Source of the DNA: Corynebacterium sp.
GTDB lineage: Bacteria; Actinomycetota; Actinomycetes; Mycobacteriales; Mycobacteriaceae
Direction: 5' to 3'
Length of the DNA: 19,475 nucleotides
Assembly (NCBI RefSeq): GCF_030826625.1
Contig: NZ_JAPJNQ010000045.1
Location: 1 to 19,475 of the forward strand
Part shown: positions 5,958-12,234 of the stretch, one piece after another
How positions within the stretch are numbered: position 1 is the stretch's first letter
How the letters are laid out: the number at the start of each line of letters is the position of its first letter
Position numbers and translations under genes: made by a program
The notes under the pieces: generated by a model
Seen by the model: the letters and a program-made list of their open reading frames with translations, nothing else
The model's database searches: none
What the model was told of the DNA's origin: nothing

Positions 5958-7054
5958 TATTGTGCGTTCTCCTCAGATAATTCTGGATCAGCAATAACCT
6001 GGATGCCGGCCCCGGAAGCTGATCCCAGCACGATTGTGCCCTCATCGTTAATCACCATCGATTGTGCATCAGCGATCGTGTGTAACTGGCTGGCTTGCTG
6101 GGGAACCCCGCTCGAGAGCTTGAAGCCAGTCAACCGGTTGCCTTCGGTGGAAGCGACCCAGGCTAGTTCCCGGTCACTATCCCAGCCCACGGCCCACGGC
6201 CCTGCTGGAACAGGGGTGGTTTGGTGCAATCGAATCACGTCGAGGGCGGTGTAGACGGCCAGCTGATTGCCCCGAGTATCGGCTGCTAGTACCAATCCCT
6301 CATCACCTGCGGAGATCGCACCGACACCCAGGCCGACCCGCAAAGTGCCGCCGCCGCGTTCGTTACGCCAATCCAAATTCTGGATTGTCGTGTCTTCTCG
6401 CCAGGTACGCACCAATTGTTCGCCGTGCGATTCAGATTCCACGTGCACTAATTCGTCGGTGGGCGCTGCTGCGATAAATTTACTGTGTACTACGCCATCA
6501 GGTGCCACGATGGCGACGTCCGCGGTCTCATACGAGGCAAGAACTAGATCGCCATTGTTCATCCGCGTCGCTGAGGTAACCGGGAAGTCTACCTCCGGGG
6601 TGATTTCTTCAGCCGTGGTTTCACCAGCCGCAAATACCTGCACGGTGGAATCGCAAGCGAGGACAAAATGATCCGCGGTGGCGGATAGGTCGCCACATGA
6701 GGGATCAATATCAACGACCGTTCCGCCGTCGGCAAGCTCGTCGACGGTGCCGAACCACAATGTACCGCCGTTGCGCACCGCAAGAGTATCACCAGCTATA
6801 GCCATGTCCGAGACGCGGGAAAATTCCGGACGGGAGACCGTCACGCCAGCGAGCTTGGCTTCATCAACTGCTGGAGAACTGGCGACTGGGCTGGCATTCC
6901 CCATGGCAGGGGCATCACCACCGGGAAGCACGGGATTATCTGCACAAGCGACGAGCGCGCTGGCGCCCACTAAAGCGCACGCAGCGAACACGTAGGGACG
7001 AAATTGCACCGACCGAAACCGCATATTCACAACAGGTGAGTTTATCAGCAGCAT
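5957..7054 (-). CDS. Secreted lipoprotein, LppL-like, upstream of pyrD (365 aa)
   Basis: A predicted surface lipoprotein: a hydrophobic signal segment (YVFAACALVGASALVAC) ends in the lipobox LVAC, with Cys37 as the lipidated residue. The mature part holds repeated short strands such as GTLWFGTVDEL, DHFVLACDSTVQVFAAG and ELAWVASTEGNRLTGF, the look of a beta-propeller. Its role is unknown. Position just upstream of pyrD and opposite to uppP matches lppL of mycobacteria as I recall it, so I regard it as the counterpart by location. ATG 7054 has a GGAG 7 nt upstream; ATG 7024 would give 355 aa and a more typical short n-region (Cys27), and cannot be excluded. A longer open frame extends upstream to 7777 but lies antisense to uppP and is not credible. 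Confidence 0.88.
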   Translation of the reverse strand: MLLINSPVVNMRFRSVQFRPYVFAACALVGASALVACADNPVLPGGDAPAMGNASPVASSPAVDEAKLAGVTVSRPEFSRVSDMAIAGDTLAVRNGGTLWFGTVDELADGGTVVDIDPSCGDLSATADHFVLACDSTVQVFAAGETTAEEITPEVDFPVTSATRMNNGDLVLASYETADVAIVAPDGVVHSKFIAAAPTDELVHVESESHGEQLVRTWREDTTIQNLDWRNERGGGTLRVGLGVGAISAGDEGLVLAADTRGNQLAVYTALDVIRLHQTTPVPAGPWAVGWDSDRELAWVASTEGNRLTGFKLSSGVPQQASQLHTIADAQSMVINDEGTIVLGSASGAGIQVIADPELSEENAQ

Positions 7055-7108
7055 CAGAAAACTCCGGAAGCTGGATCCAGCATGCATCATCGCCGATAGA
7101 GCAGGGAG

Positions 7109-7136
7109 TTCAACACCATTCGGGCAAAGGTATAGT
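7109..7136 (+). promoter_or_regulatory. uppP promoter
   Basis: TATAGT (7131-7136) is a strong -10, with TTCAAC (7109-7114) 16 bp upstream as a plausible -35. The -10 ends 9 nt before GTG 7146, giving a leaderless or nearly leaderless mRNA. A 12-bp palindrome GCTGGATCCAGC (7070-7081) lies further upstream in the same divergent gap, next to the lipoprotein start. Confidence 0.6.
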
Positions 7137-7145
7137 CTGGTAGCC

Positions 7146-8048
7146 GTGATTACGAGCGATGTAGCTTTGGATACTGCTAGCCACGCGGCGGGAGCGGCGA
7201 CAACTGCCACCGAAATTGACATGACTTGGGTGCAGGTTATCGTCTTAGCCGTACTACAAGGCTTAACCGAATTTTTGCCGGTATCGTCGTCAGGCCACTT
7301 GCGGATCTTCTCAGAATTTTTCTGGGGTGCAGACGCTGGTGCATCATTTACTGCTGTTATCCAGCTAGGCACCGAAATCGCAGTGGTGATTTTCTTTTGG
7401 CGCGAAATCGTCCAGATCGTTCGTGGTTGGTGCCGAGGAATTGTCGATCGGGATGCTCGCGGAGCCGATTGGAAGATGGGTTGGATGATCATCGTCGGCT
7501 CAATTCCGATCGGAGTCATCGGGTTTTTGGCGAAAGATTTCATTCGCGACTCTCTACGCAACCTGTGGATCACGGCCGCTGTGCTCATTCTGTTCTCGTT
7601 TGTGTTTATTGCCGCAGAGCGTTGGGGTAAGAAGACGCGCACTAGTGGTGAACTGAATTTTCGCGACGCCATCGTCATGGGGCTGGCGCAGTGCCTCGCT
7701 TTGATCCCTGGTGTGTCACGATCTGGGGGTACGATTTCTGCGGGTCTTTTTTTGAACCTGGACCGCGAGGTTGCCACCCGTTTCAGTTTTCTGTTAGCGA
7801 TTCCAGCCGTTATGGCCTCCGGTTTATTCTCGCTTCCCGACGCATTTGGTCCAGCTGCCGGTCAGGCCGCCAGTGGAATGCAGTTAGCAATTGGTACATT
7901 GGTTGCTGGTCTCGTTGGCTATGCAGCAATTGCATGGCTGCTGAAGTTCGTTGCTAATCACTCGTTTGCCTGGTTTGCCGCCTACCGCATCCCGCTGGGT
8001 CTGCTGGTCATGGCGCTGTTGGGCTTGGGAGTTCTCCAGCCTGTTTAA
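7146..8048 (+). CDS. uppP: Undecaprenyl-diphosphatase (300 aa)
   Basis: Polytopic membrane enzyme (BacA/UppP family) that dephosphorylates undecaprenyl diphosphate, renewing the lipid carrier for cell-wall synthesis and giving bacitracin tolerance when abundant. Both catalytic signatures are intact: GLTEFLPVSSSGH (39-51), containing the catalytic Glu and Ser residues, and PGVSRSGGT (188-196) with its essential Arg. Seven to eight hydrophobic helices are evident. The GTG start at 7146 adds about 25 residues (VALDTASHAAGAATTATEI) before the usual MTWVQVIVL start at 7221. I prefer the GTG because TATAGT lies just upstream while ATG 7221 has no ribosome binding site; corynebacterial UppP proteins also carry such an extension, as I recall. 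mshC follows after 20 bp. Confidence 0.95.
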   Translation: MITSDVALDTASHAAGAATTATEIDMTWVQVIVLAVLQGLTEFLPVSSSGHLRIFSEFFWGADAGASFTAVIQLGTEIAVVIFFWREIVQIVRGWCRGIVDRDARGADWKMGWMIIVGSIPIGVIGFLAKDFIRDSLRNLWITAAVLILFSFVFIAAERWGKKTRTSGELNFRDAIVMGLAQCLALIPGVSRSGGTISAGLFLNLDREVATRFSFLLAIPAVMASGLFSLPDAFGPAAGQAASGMQLAIGTLVAGLVGYAAIAWLLKFVANHSFAWFAAYRIPLGLLVMALLGLGVLQPV

Positions 8049-8055
8049 TCCTCGT

Positions 8056-8061
8056 TAGAGT
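8056..8061 (+). promoter_or_regulatory. Leaderless -10 box TAGAGT before mshC
   Basis: TAGAGT lies inside the 20-bp uppP-mshC gap and ends 7 nt before ATG 8069. AGGA in between could serve as a Shine-Dalgarno on read-through transcripts from uppP, so mshC may be translated from both kinds of message. Confidence 0.4.
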
Positions 8062-8068
8062 AGGAATT

Positions 8069-9319
8069 ATGAAATCTTGGCCTGTTCCTGTCGTTCCCAC
8101 CATCTCCGCACGCAATGGCTCACCAGTGCCGTTACGTTTATATGACACTGCCGATGCTGAAATTCGCGAGGTCAGCTTCCACAATCCTGACGGTCCTGCG
8201 GGCATGTATGTCTGTGGTATTACTCCCTATGACTCGACGCACTTGGGGCATGCGGCAACCTATCTGACCTTTGACCTGGTTTATCGAGCATTGTTGGACA
8301 ACGGTCGCGACGTCCATTTCGTGCAAAACGTCACCGATGTAGATGACCCATTGTTTGAGCGAGCAGATCGCGATGGCCTAGATTGGCGTGAGCTAGGCAA
8401 AGAGCAAACAGATCTTTTCCGCTCTGACATGCAGCAATTAGGCGTCATTCCGCCACAAGATTTCATGTCCGTCTCGGAGACTGTCAACGAAATAATCGAC
8501 ATCGTTGGCAGGCTATTGGACCAGGGCAAGGCCTATATCTTGGACGGCGAATATCCAGACATTTATGCGCCGATCGCTGCAACGGAACAATTCGGTTACG
8601 AATCAAACTTTAGCCGTGCGGAAATGATGAAATTCTTCGCCGAGCGCGGAGGTGATCCGGAGCGTGCAGGTAAGCGCGATCCGCTCGATGCCTTGATTTG
8701 GAAAGCTGAGCGGGAAGGCGAACCCTCATGGGAGGCACCGTTCGGTCGTGGTCGACCGGGTTGGCACATCGAATGCGCTGCGATCGCAGCGAACCGTCTT
8801 GGTGCGCAATTCGATATTCAAGGTGGCGGCTCCGATCTTGCCTTCCCACATCATGAGTTCTCTGCAGCCCATATTGAATCCGCGTACGGTGTCGACCGGA
8901 TGGCAGGACATTACGTGCACGCTGGCATGATTGGCCTAGAGGGTACCAAGATGTCGAAGTCACTGGGCAACCTCGTGTTCATTCACAAACTCACCGCAGC
9001 CGGACACGAAGCAGCAGCAATCCGCATCGGTGTTTATTCACAGCATTATCGCAGTGACAGGGACTGGTCGGATGCACTACTCGCAGACAGCGAAAAACGC
9101 CTGGAAAACTGGCGTTCCGCCCTGGAGAACCCTGGTGATCTCACCACAGCACAGCAATTGGTGCAGAAGATCCGCACGTGTATCGCTAATGATTTGGATT
9201 CTCCGTCGGCGTTGCGCGCCATCGACGAATGGGCAGAAGGGCCACGGGGGGTCAATGATTCCCAAGCTGCGGAACTCGTACGGGTAGCGCTTGATTCACT
9301 GTTGGGGATTTCCGCCTAA
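8069..9319 (+). CDS. mshC: L-cysteine:1D-myo-inosityl 2-amino-2-deoxy-alpha-D-glucopyranoside ligase (416 aa)
   Basis: The ATP-dependent ligase of mycothiol synthesis: it joins cysteine to GlcN-inositol, forming AMP, by chemistry borrowed from cysteinyl-tRNA synthetase. The fold is class I: MYVCGITPYDSTHLGHA (46-62) contains a zinc-ligand Cys49 and the HIGH-type THLGH; GWHIECAAIA (231-240) gives Cys236; FPHHEFSAAHIES has a further His ligand; KMSKSLGN (294-301) is the KMSKS loop. At 416 residues it lacks the tRNA-binding C-terminal region of CysS, and the N-terminal PVPLRLYDTADAEIREV plus the GITPYD motif are typical of MshC. Mycothiol is confined to actinobacteria, so this gene is strong taxonomic evidence. 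hisE follows after 39 bp. Confidence 0.95.
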   Translation: MKSWPVPVVPTISARNGSPVPLRLYDTADAEIREVSFHNPDGPAGMYVCGITPYDSTHLGHAATYLTFDLVYRALLDNGRDVHFVQNVTDVDDPLFERADRDGLDWRELGKEQTDLFRSDMQQLGVIPPQDFMSVSETVNEIIDIVGRLLDQGKAYILDGEYPDIYAPIAATEQFGYESNFSRAEMMKFFAERGGDPERAGKRDPLDALIWKAEREGEPSWEAPFGRGRPGWHIECAAIAANRLGAQFDIQGGGSDLAFPHHEFSAAHIESAYGVDRMAGHYVHAGMIGLEGTKMSKSLGNLVFIHKLTAAGHEAAAIRIGVYSQHYRSDRDWSDALLADSEKRLENWRSALENPGDLTTAQQLVQKIRTCIANDLDSPSALRAIDEWAEGPRGVNDSQAAELVRVALDSLLGISA

Positions 9320-9351
9320 GGGCAAACGAGTAGCTGATTTTGCCCTAGAAT
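9319..9351 (+). promoter_or_regulatory. Inverted repeat and leaderless -10 before hisE
   Basis: AGGGCAAA (9319-9326) and TTTGCCCT (9339-9346) form a perfect 8-bp inverted repeat with a 12-bp centre, beginning at the mshC stop codon. Its last T is the first base of TAGAAT (9346-9351), a good -10 that ends 7 nt before GTG 9359. The repeat may be an operator for hisE or a hairpin ending the mshC message; it has no T-run behind it. Confidence 0.5.
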
Positions 9352-9358
9352 GGCCATC

Positions 9359-9622
9359 GTGAAGAATTTTGACGAGTTGCACGCAGAATTAGCCCGCAAA
9401 GCTCAACAACGGCCGGAAGGATCTCGCACAGTACAGGCATTAGAGGCCGGTGTGCATCATATCGGCAAGAAAATCATCGAAGAAGCAGGCGAAGTCTGGA
9501 TTGCCGCGGAGTACCAATCCGATGAGGAACTGTCGGAGGAAATCTCTCAGTTGCTGTACTGGACGCAAGTCATGATGGTTGCACGTGGCCTCAATCCAAA
9601 CGATGTTTATCGTTACCTCTAA
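9359..9622 (+). CDS. hisE: Phosphoribosyl-ATP pyrophosphatase (87 aa)
   Basis: Second step of histidine synthesis: hydrolyses phosphoribosyl-ATP to phosphoribosyl-AMP and pyrophosphate. It is a stand-alone all-alpha MazG-like protein, not fused to HisI as in enterobacteria. Its metal-binding acidic motif is KKIIEEAGEVWIAAEY, followed by EEISQLLYWTQVMM. I place the start at GTG 9359 rather than ATG 9350: TAGAAT ends exactly 7 nt before the GTG, the ATG lies inside that -10 box, neither start has a Shine-Dalgarno, and the resulting MKNFDELHAEL agrees with the MKTF-type N-terminus of corynebacterial HisE as I remember it. hisG follows after 30 bp, as in mycobacteria. Confidence 0.93.
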   Translation: MKNFDELHAELARKAQQRPEGSRTVQALEAGVHHIGKKIIEEAGEVWIAAEYQSDEELSEEISQLLYWTQVMMVARGLNPNDVYRYL

Positions 9623-9652
9623 AACCGCGCACCCGTTGCAAAGGTATTTCTC

Positions 9653-10498
9653 ATGATCAAAATTGCTGTCCCCAACAAAGGTTCGCTTTCCGACGCCGCA
9701 CAGTCCATTCTGAAAGAGGCTGGCTATAAAACCCGTGGCTATACCAAGGCCTTAGCCGTCGCGGATACCGAGCACGATATTGAATTCTTCTTTCTCCGCC
9801 CGAAAGATATCCCGATTTATGTTGCGAATGGGCAACTAGACCTCGGCATCACCGGTCGTGACCTTGCTGCGGATTCCCGTGCGGCCGTCGACGAGGTGCT
9901 TTCGCTTGGATTCGGTGATTCACGTTTCTATTTCGCGGCCCCAGACGACGAAAGCTGGGAAATCGAACAGCTGGAAGGGAAACGGATTGCTACTTCGTAT
10001 CCGAACCTAGTCCGCGACTATTTGGCTCAGCGTGGTCTTTCTGCCGAGGTCATCCGCCTCGATGGTGCTGTCGAAATCTCGATTAAATTAGGCGTGGCCG
10101 ATGCCATCGCCGATGTGGTGTCCACCGGAAACACGCTGCGGCAGCAAGGATTGAAAGCTTTCGGCGAACCAATCATTGAATCAGAAGCGGTCGTTATTTC
10201 TCGTCGAGGCGCTGAGGTGACAGGCGAGCAACAAATCTTGCTTTCGCGCATTCAGGGCATTTTGCACGCACAAAATTACGTGATGATTGATTACAACATT
10301 TCGCGGGAGAACTTGGATGCCGCCGCGAAATTCACCCCGGGACTTACCGGCCCCACGGTGTCGCCGTTGGCACGCGAGAACTGGGTTGCGGTTCGTGCAC
10401 TCGTACCTCGAAAGCAAGCAAACAACTTGATGGACGAGATCTCAGCAGTTGGGGCAGAAGCGATTTTGGCTTCTGACCTTCGCATCGCGCGCATGTAA
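9653..10498 (+). CDS. hisG: ATP phosphoribosyltransferase, long form (281 aa)
   Basis: Catalyses the committed step of histidine synthesis, joining ATP and PRPP. The N-terminus MIKIAVPNKGSLSDAA and the PRPP-binding motif DAIADVVSTGNTLRQQGL (150-167) identify it. The 281-residue length and the C-terminal domain (about 205-281, with LVPRKQANNLMDEISAVGAE) mark the long, hexameric HisG_L type, which carries its own histidine feedback domain and needs no HisZ partner. AAAGG about 9 nt before ATG 9653 supports the start. It follows hisE at 30 bp and is probably on the same transcript. The last codons and the stop are part of a short tandem duplication. Confidence 0.97.
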   Translation: MIKIAVPNKGSLSDAAQSILKEAGYKTRGYTKALAVADTEHDIEFFFLRPKDIPIYVANGQLDLGITGRDLAADSRAAVDEVLSLGFGDSRFYFAAPDDESWEIEQLEGKRIATSYPNLVRDYLAQRGLSAEVIRLDGAVEISIKLGVADAIADVVSTGNTLRQQGLKAFGEPIIESEAVVISRRGAEVTGEQQILLSRIQGILHAQNYVMIDYNISRENLDAAAKFTPGLTGPTVSPLARENWVAVRALVPRKQANNLMDEISAVGAEAILASDLRIARM

Positions 10499-10518
10499 AT
10501 CTTCGCATCGCGCGCATG
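10478..10518 (+). repeat. 18-bp perfect tandem repeat across the hisG stop codon
   Basis: CTTCGCATCGCGCGCATG occurs at 10478-10495 and again at 10501-10518 (period 23), separated by TAAAT. The first copy encodes the last residues of HisG; TAA follows directly. The second copy is non-coding. Exact identity suggests a recent slippage duplication. Confidence 0.9.
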
Positions 10519-10525
10519 AATCAGT

Positions 10526-10587
10526 CCCCAGGTATTCTGGGGCGGTGACGGACGTCTAAGAAAGCGTTCCACGGGCTCACCACCGCC
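10526..10587 (+). promoter_or_regulatory. Two mutually exclusive hairpins in the hisG-aspA gap
   Basis: Hairpin A pairs CCCCAG (10526-10531) with CTGGGG (10537-10542). Hairpin B pairs GGCGGTG (10541-10547) with CACCGCC (10581-10587). They share bases 10541-10542 and so cannot both close fully. TATTCT (10533-10538) lies in the loop and right arm of A and could be the aspA -10, in which case only B would be in the aspA leader. Neither is followed by a T-run. A terminator for hisG or a leader element for aspA is possible. Confidence 0.45.
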
Positions 10588-10640
10588 GAGTCCGATCATT
10601 CAACCTCAAGCGCACACCCGCGCAAAGGAGTGAGTTTTAG

Positions 10641-12149
10641 ATGGCGAAAAAATCCGAAGAAAAAGATACCACCACCCAGTCCGCAAAACCACAGGACACT
10701 TCAGGTGGTTCGGCTAACAAATCGAACAAGAAGACTCGTACTGAGCATGACTTGCTCGGTGCGATGGAAGTGCCGAACGATGTCTATTACGGCATTCACA
10801 CGATGCGCGCGATCGACAACTTCCAGATCTCGTGGGTGACGATCAACAACGTTCCAGAGTTTATCCGCGGCATGGTGATGGTTAAAAAGGCTGCGGCTAT
10901 GGCTAACCGTCGCCTACACACGTTGCCCAAGAAGAAGGCTGAGGCCATCATCTGGGCCTGCGACCAGATTTTGGAGCAAGGTCGCTGCATGGATCAGTTC
11001 CCACTGGATGTCTTCCAGGGCGGGGCTGGTACCTCGCTCAACATGAACACAAACGAGGTGGTCACCAACCTTGCGCTGGAGTATCTGGGTGAAGAAAAAG
11101 GCGCCTATGATGTCCTCAACCCGAACGACGACGTCAACATGTCGCAGTCCACTAATGATGCCTACCCAACCGGCTTCCGTTTGGGTCTGTATGCCGTCAT
11201 GGATCGTCTGATCGACCAAATTGGCAAACTGGAACTTGCGTTCACTCAAAAAGCCCATGAATTCTCTGACATCCTCAAGATGGGCCGCACTCAGTTGCAA
11301 GACGCTGTGCCGATGACGCTTGGCGACGAATTCCGCGCGTTTGGTGCAAATCTTGCTGAAGAGCAATCGGTCTTGCGCGAGGCACAGGAGCGTCTGCTCG
11401 AGATCAACTTGGGCGCAACGGCTATCGGCACTGGCGTCAATACCCCGGCTGGATACCGCCACCAGGTCACGGCCGCTTTGTCCGAAGTTTCTGGTTTGGA
11501 GCTGAAAACCGCGCGTGACCTGATCGAAGCTACCTCTGACACTGGTGCGTATGTGCTCGCGCACTCGGCGGTCAAGCGCGCTGCTTCGAAGTTGGGCAAA
11601 ATCTCCAACGACCTACGTTTGCTTTCTTCTGGTCCACGAACCGGCTTGAACGAAATCAATCTTCCAGAACGCCAGGCTGGCTCATCAATCATGCCTGCGA
11701 AGGTCAATCCAGTTATTCCTGAGGTTGTCAACCAGACTGTCTTCAAGGTCTTCGGCAATGATTTGACCGTTTCCATGGCTTCCGAGGCTGGTCAGCTGCA
11801 GCTTAATGTGATGGAGCCTGCAATGGGTGAGGCTTTGTTCCAGTCGGTGCGTATCCTCGGCAATGCAGTCGATGCTCTGCGCGAAAAATGCGTCGAAGGA
11901 ATCACTGCCAATGCCGATGTCTGCCGCGAATACGTGGAGAATTCCATCGGTATCGTGACTTACCTCAACCCTCTCATCGGTCACCACCAAGGAGACTTGA
12001 TCGGTAAGGAAGCCGCAAAGACCGGTAAATCCGTGCGCGAATTGGTCCTGGAAAAGGGACTGTTGGACGAAGCAACAGTTGACCGTGTGCTGTCTAAGGA
12101 AAACCTGATGCACCCTGAATTCCGTGGAAAGCTGTACTTGGACGACTAA
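10641..12149 (+). CDS. aspA: Aspartate ammonia-lyase (502 aa)
   Basis: Reversibly converts L-aspartate to fumarate and ammonia; it belongs to the aspartase/fumarase superfamily. The superfamily signature GSSIMPAKVNP (347-357) contains the flexible SS loop with catalytic Ser348 or its neighbour; other conserved segments are GGAGTSLNMNTNEV (127-140), DDVNMSQSTNDAYPT (163-177) and KMGRTQLQDAVP (213-224). Aspartase rather than fumarase is indicated by overall agreement with the corynebacterial AspA sequence I recall. About 30 extra N-terminal residues are rich in Lys, Ser, Thr and Gln and look disordered; such extensions occur in other corynebacterial aspartases. AAAGGAG stands about 10 nt before ATG 10641. 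It is separated from fhs by 83 bp with a new promoter. Confidence 0.95.
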   Translation: MAKKSEEKDTTTQSAKPQDTSGGSANKSNKKTRTEHDLLGAMEVPNDVYYGIHTMRAIDNFQISWVTINNVPEFIRGMVMVKKAAAMANRRLHTLPKKKAEAIIWACDQILEQGRCMDQFPLDVFQGGAGTSLNMNTNEVVTNLALEYLGEEKGAYDVLNPNDDVNMSQSTNDAYPTGFRLGLYAVMDRLIDQIGKLELAFTQKAHEFSDILKMGRTQLQDAVPMTLGDEFRAFGANLAEEQSVLREAQERLLEINLGATAIGTGVNTPAGYRHQVTAALSEVSGLELKTARDLIEATSDTGAYVLAHSAVKRAASKLGKISNDLRLLSSGPRTGLNEINLPERQAGSSIMPAKVNPVIPEVVNQTVFKVFGNDLTVSMASEAGQLQLNVMEPAMGEALFQSVRILGNAVDALREKCVEGITANADVCREYVENSIGIVTYLNPLIGHHQGDLIGKEAAKTGKSVRELVLEKGLLDEATVDRVLSKENLMHPEFRGKLYLDD

Positions 12150-12187
12150 GCGCAGTCGCACTTAATCGCTGCTTATTGAGCCGCGAA

Positions 12188-12193
12188 TATAAT
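12188..12193 (+). promoter_or_regulatory. Consensus -10 TATAAT upstream of fhs
   Basis: A perfect TATAAT in the aspA-fhs gap; transcription would begin near 12200, giving a leader of about 32 nt that includes the Shine-Dalgarno AAGGTGG (12221-12227). No good -35 is seen. An alternative TAAGGT (12220-12225) ends 7 nt before ATG 12233 and would give a leaderless message. Confidence 0.5.
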
Positions 12194-12234
12194 GCCCATC
12201 ACTTTGGCCTGAAAATAACTAAGGTGGTGGGCAT
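12192..12234 (+). promoter_or_regulatory. Hairpin occluding the fhs Shine-Dalgarno and start codon
   Basis: ATGCCCATCACTTTGG (12192-12207) can pair with CTAAGGTGGTGGGCAT (12219-12234) over 16 consecutive positions (three G:U) around an 11-nt loop. The right arm holds the Shine-Dalgarno and the first two bases of the start codon. If transcription starts near 12200, about eight inner pairs remain and still cover the Shine-Dalgarno; the full stem exists only on transcripts reading in from aspA. Confidence 0.6.

Noticed and set aside
7055..7777. N-terminal extension of the lipoprotein frame to 7777 (606 aa in total)
   Set aside because: It is antisense to uppP, whose motifs are clear, and the extension would bury the signal peptide and lipobox in mid-protein.
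12176..12232. Upstream TTG start for fhs adding 19 residues
   Set aside because: No ribosome binding site, lies across the TATAAT box, and would lengthen Fhs beyond the usual N-terminus.
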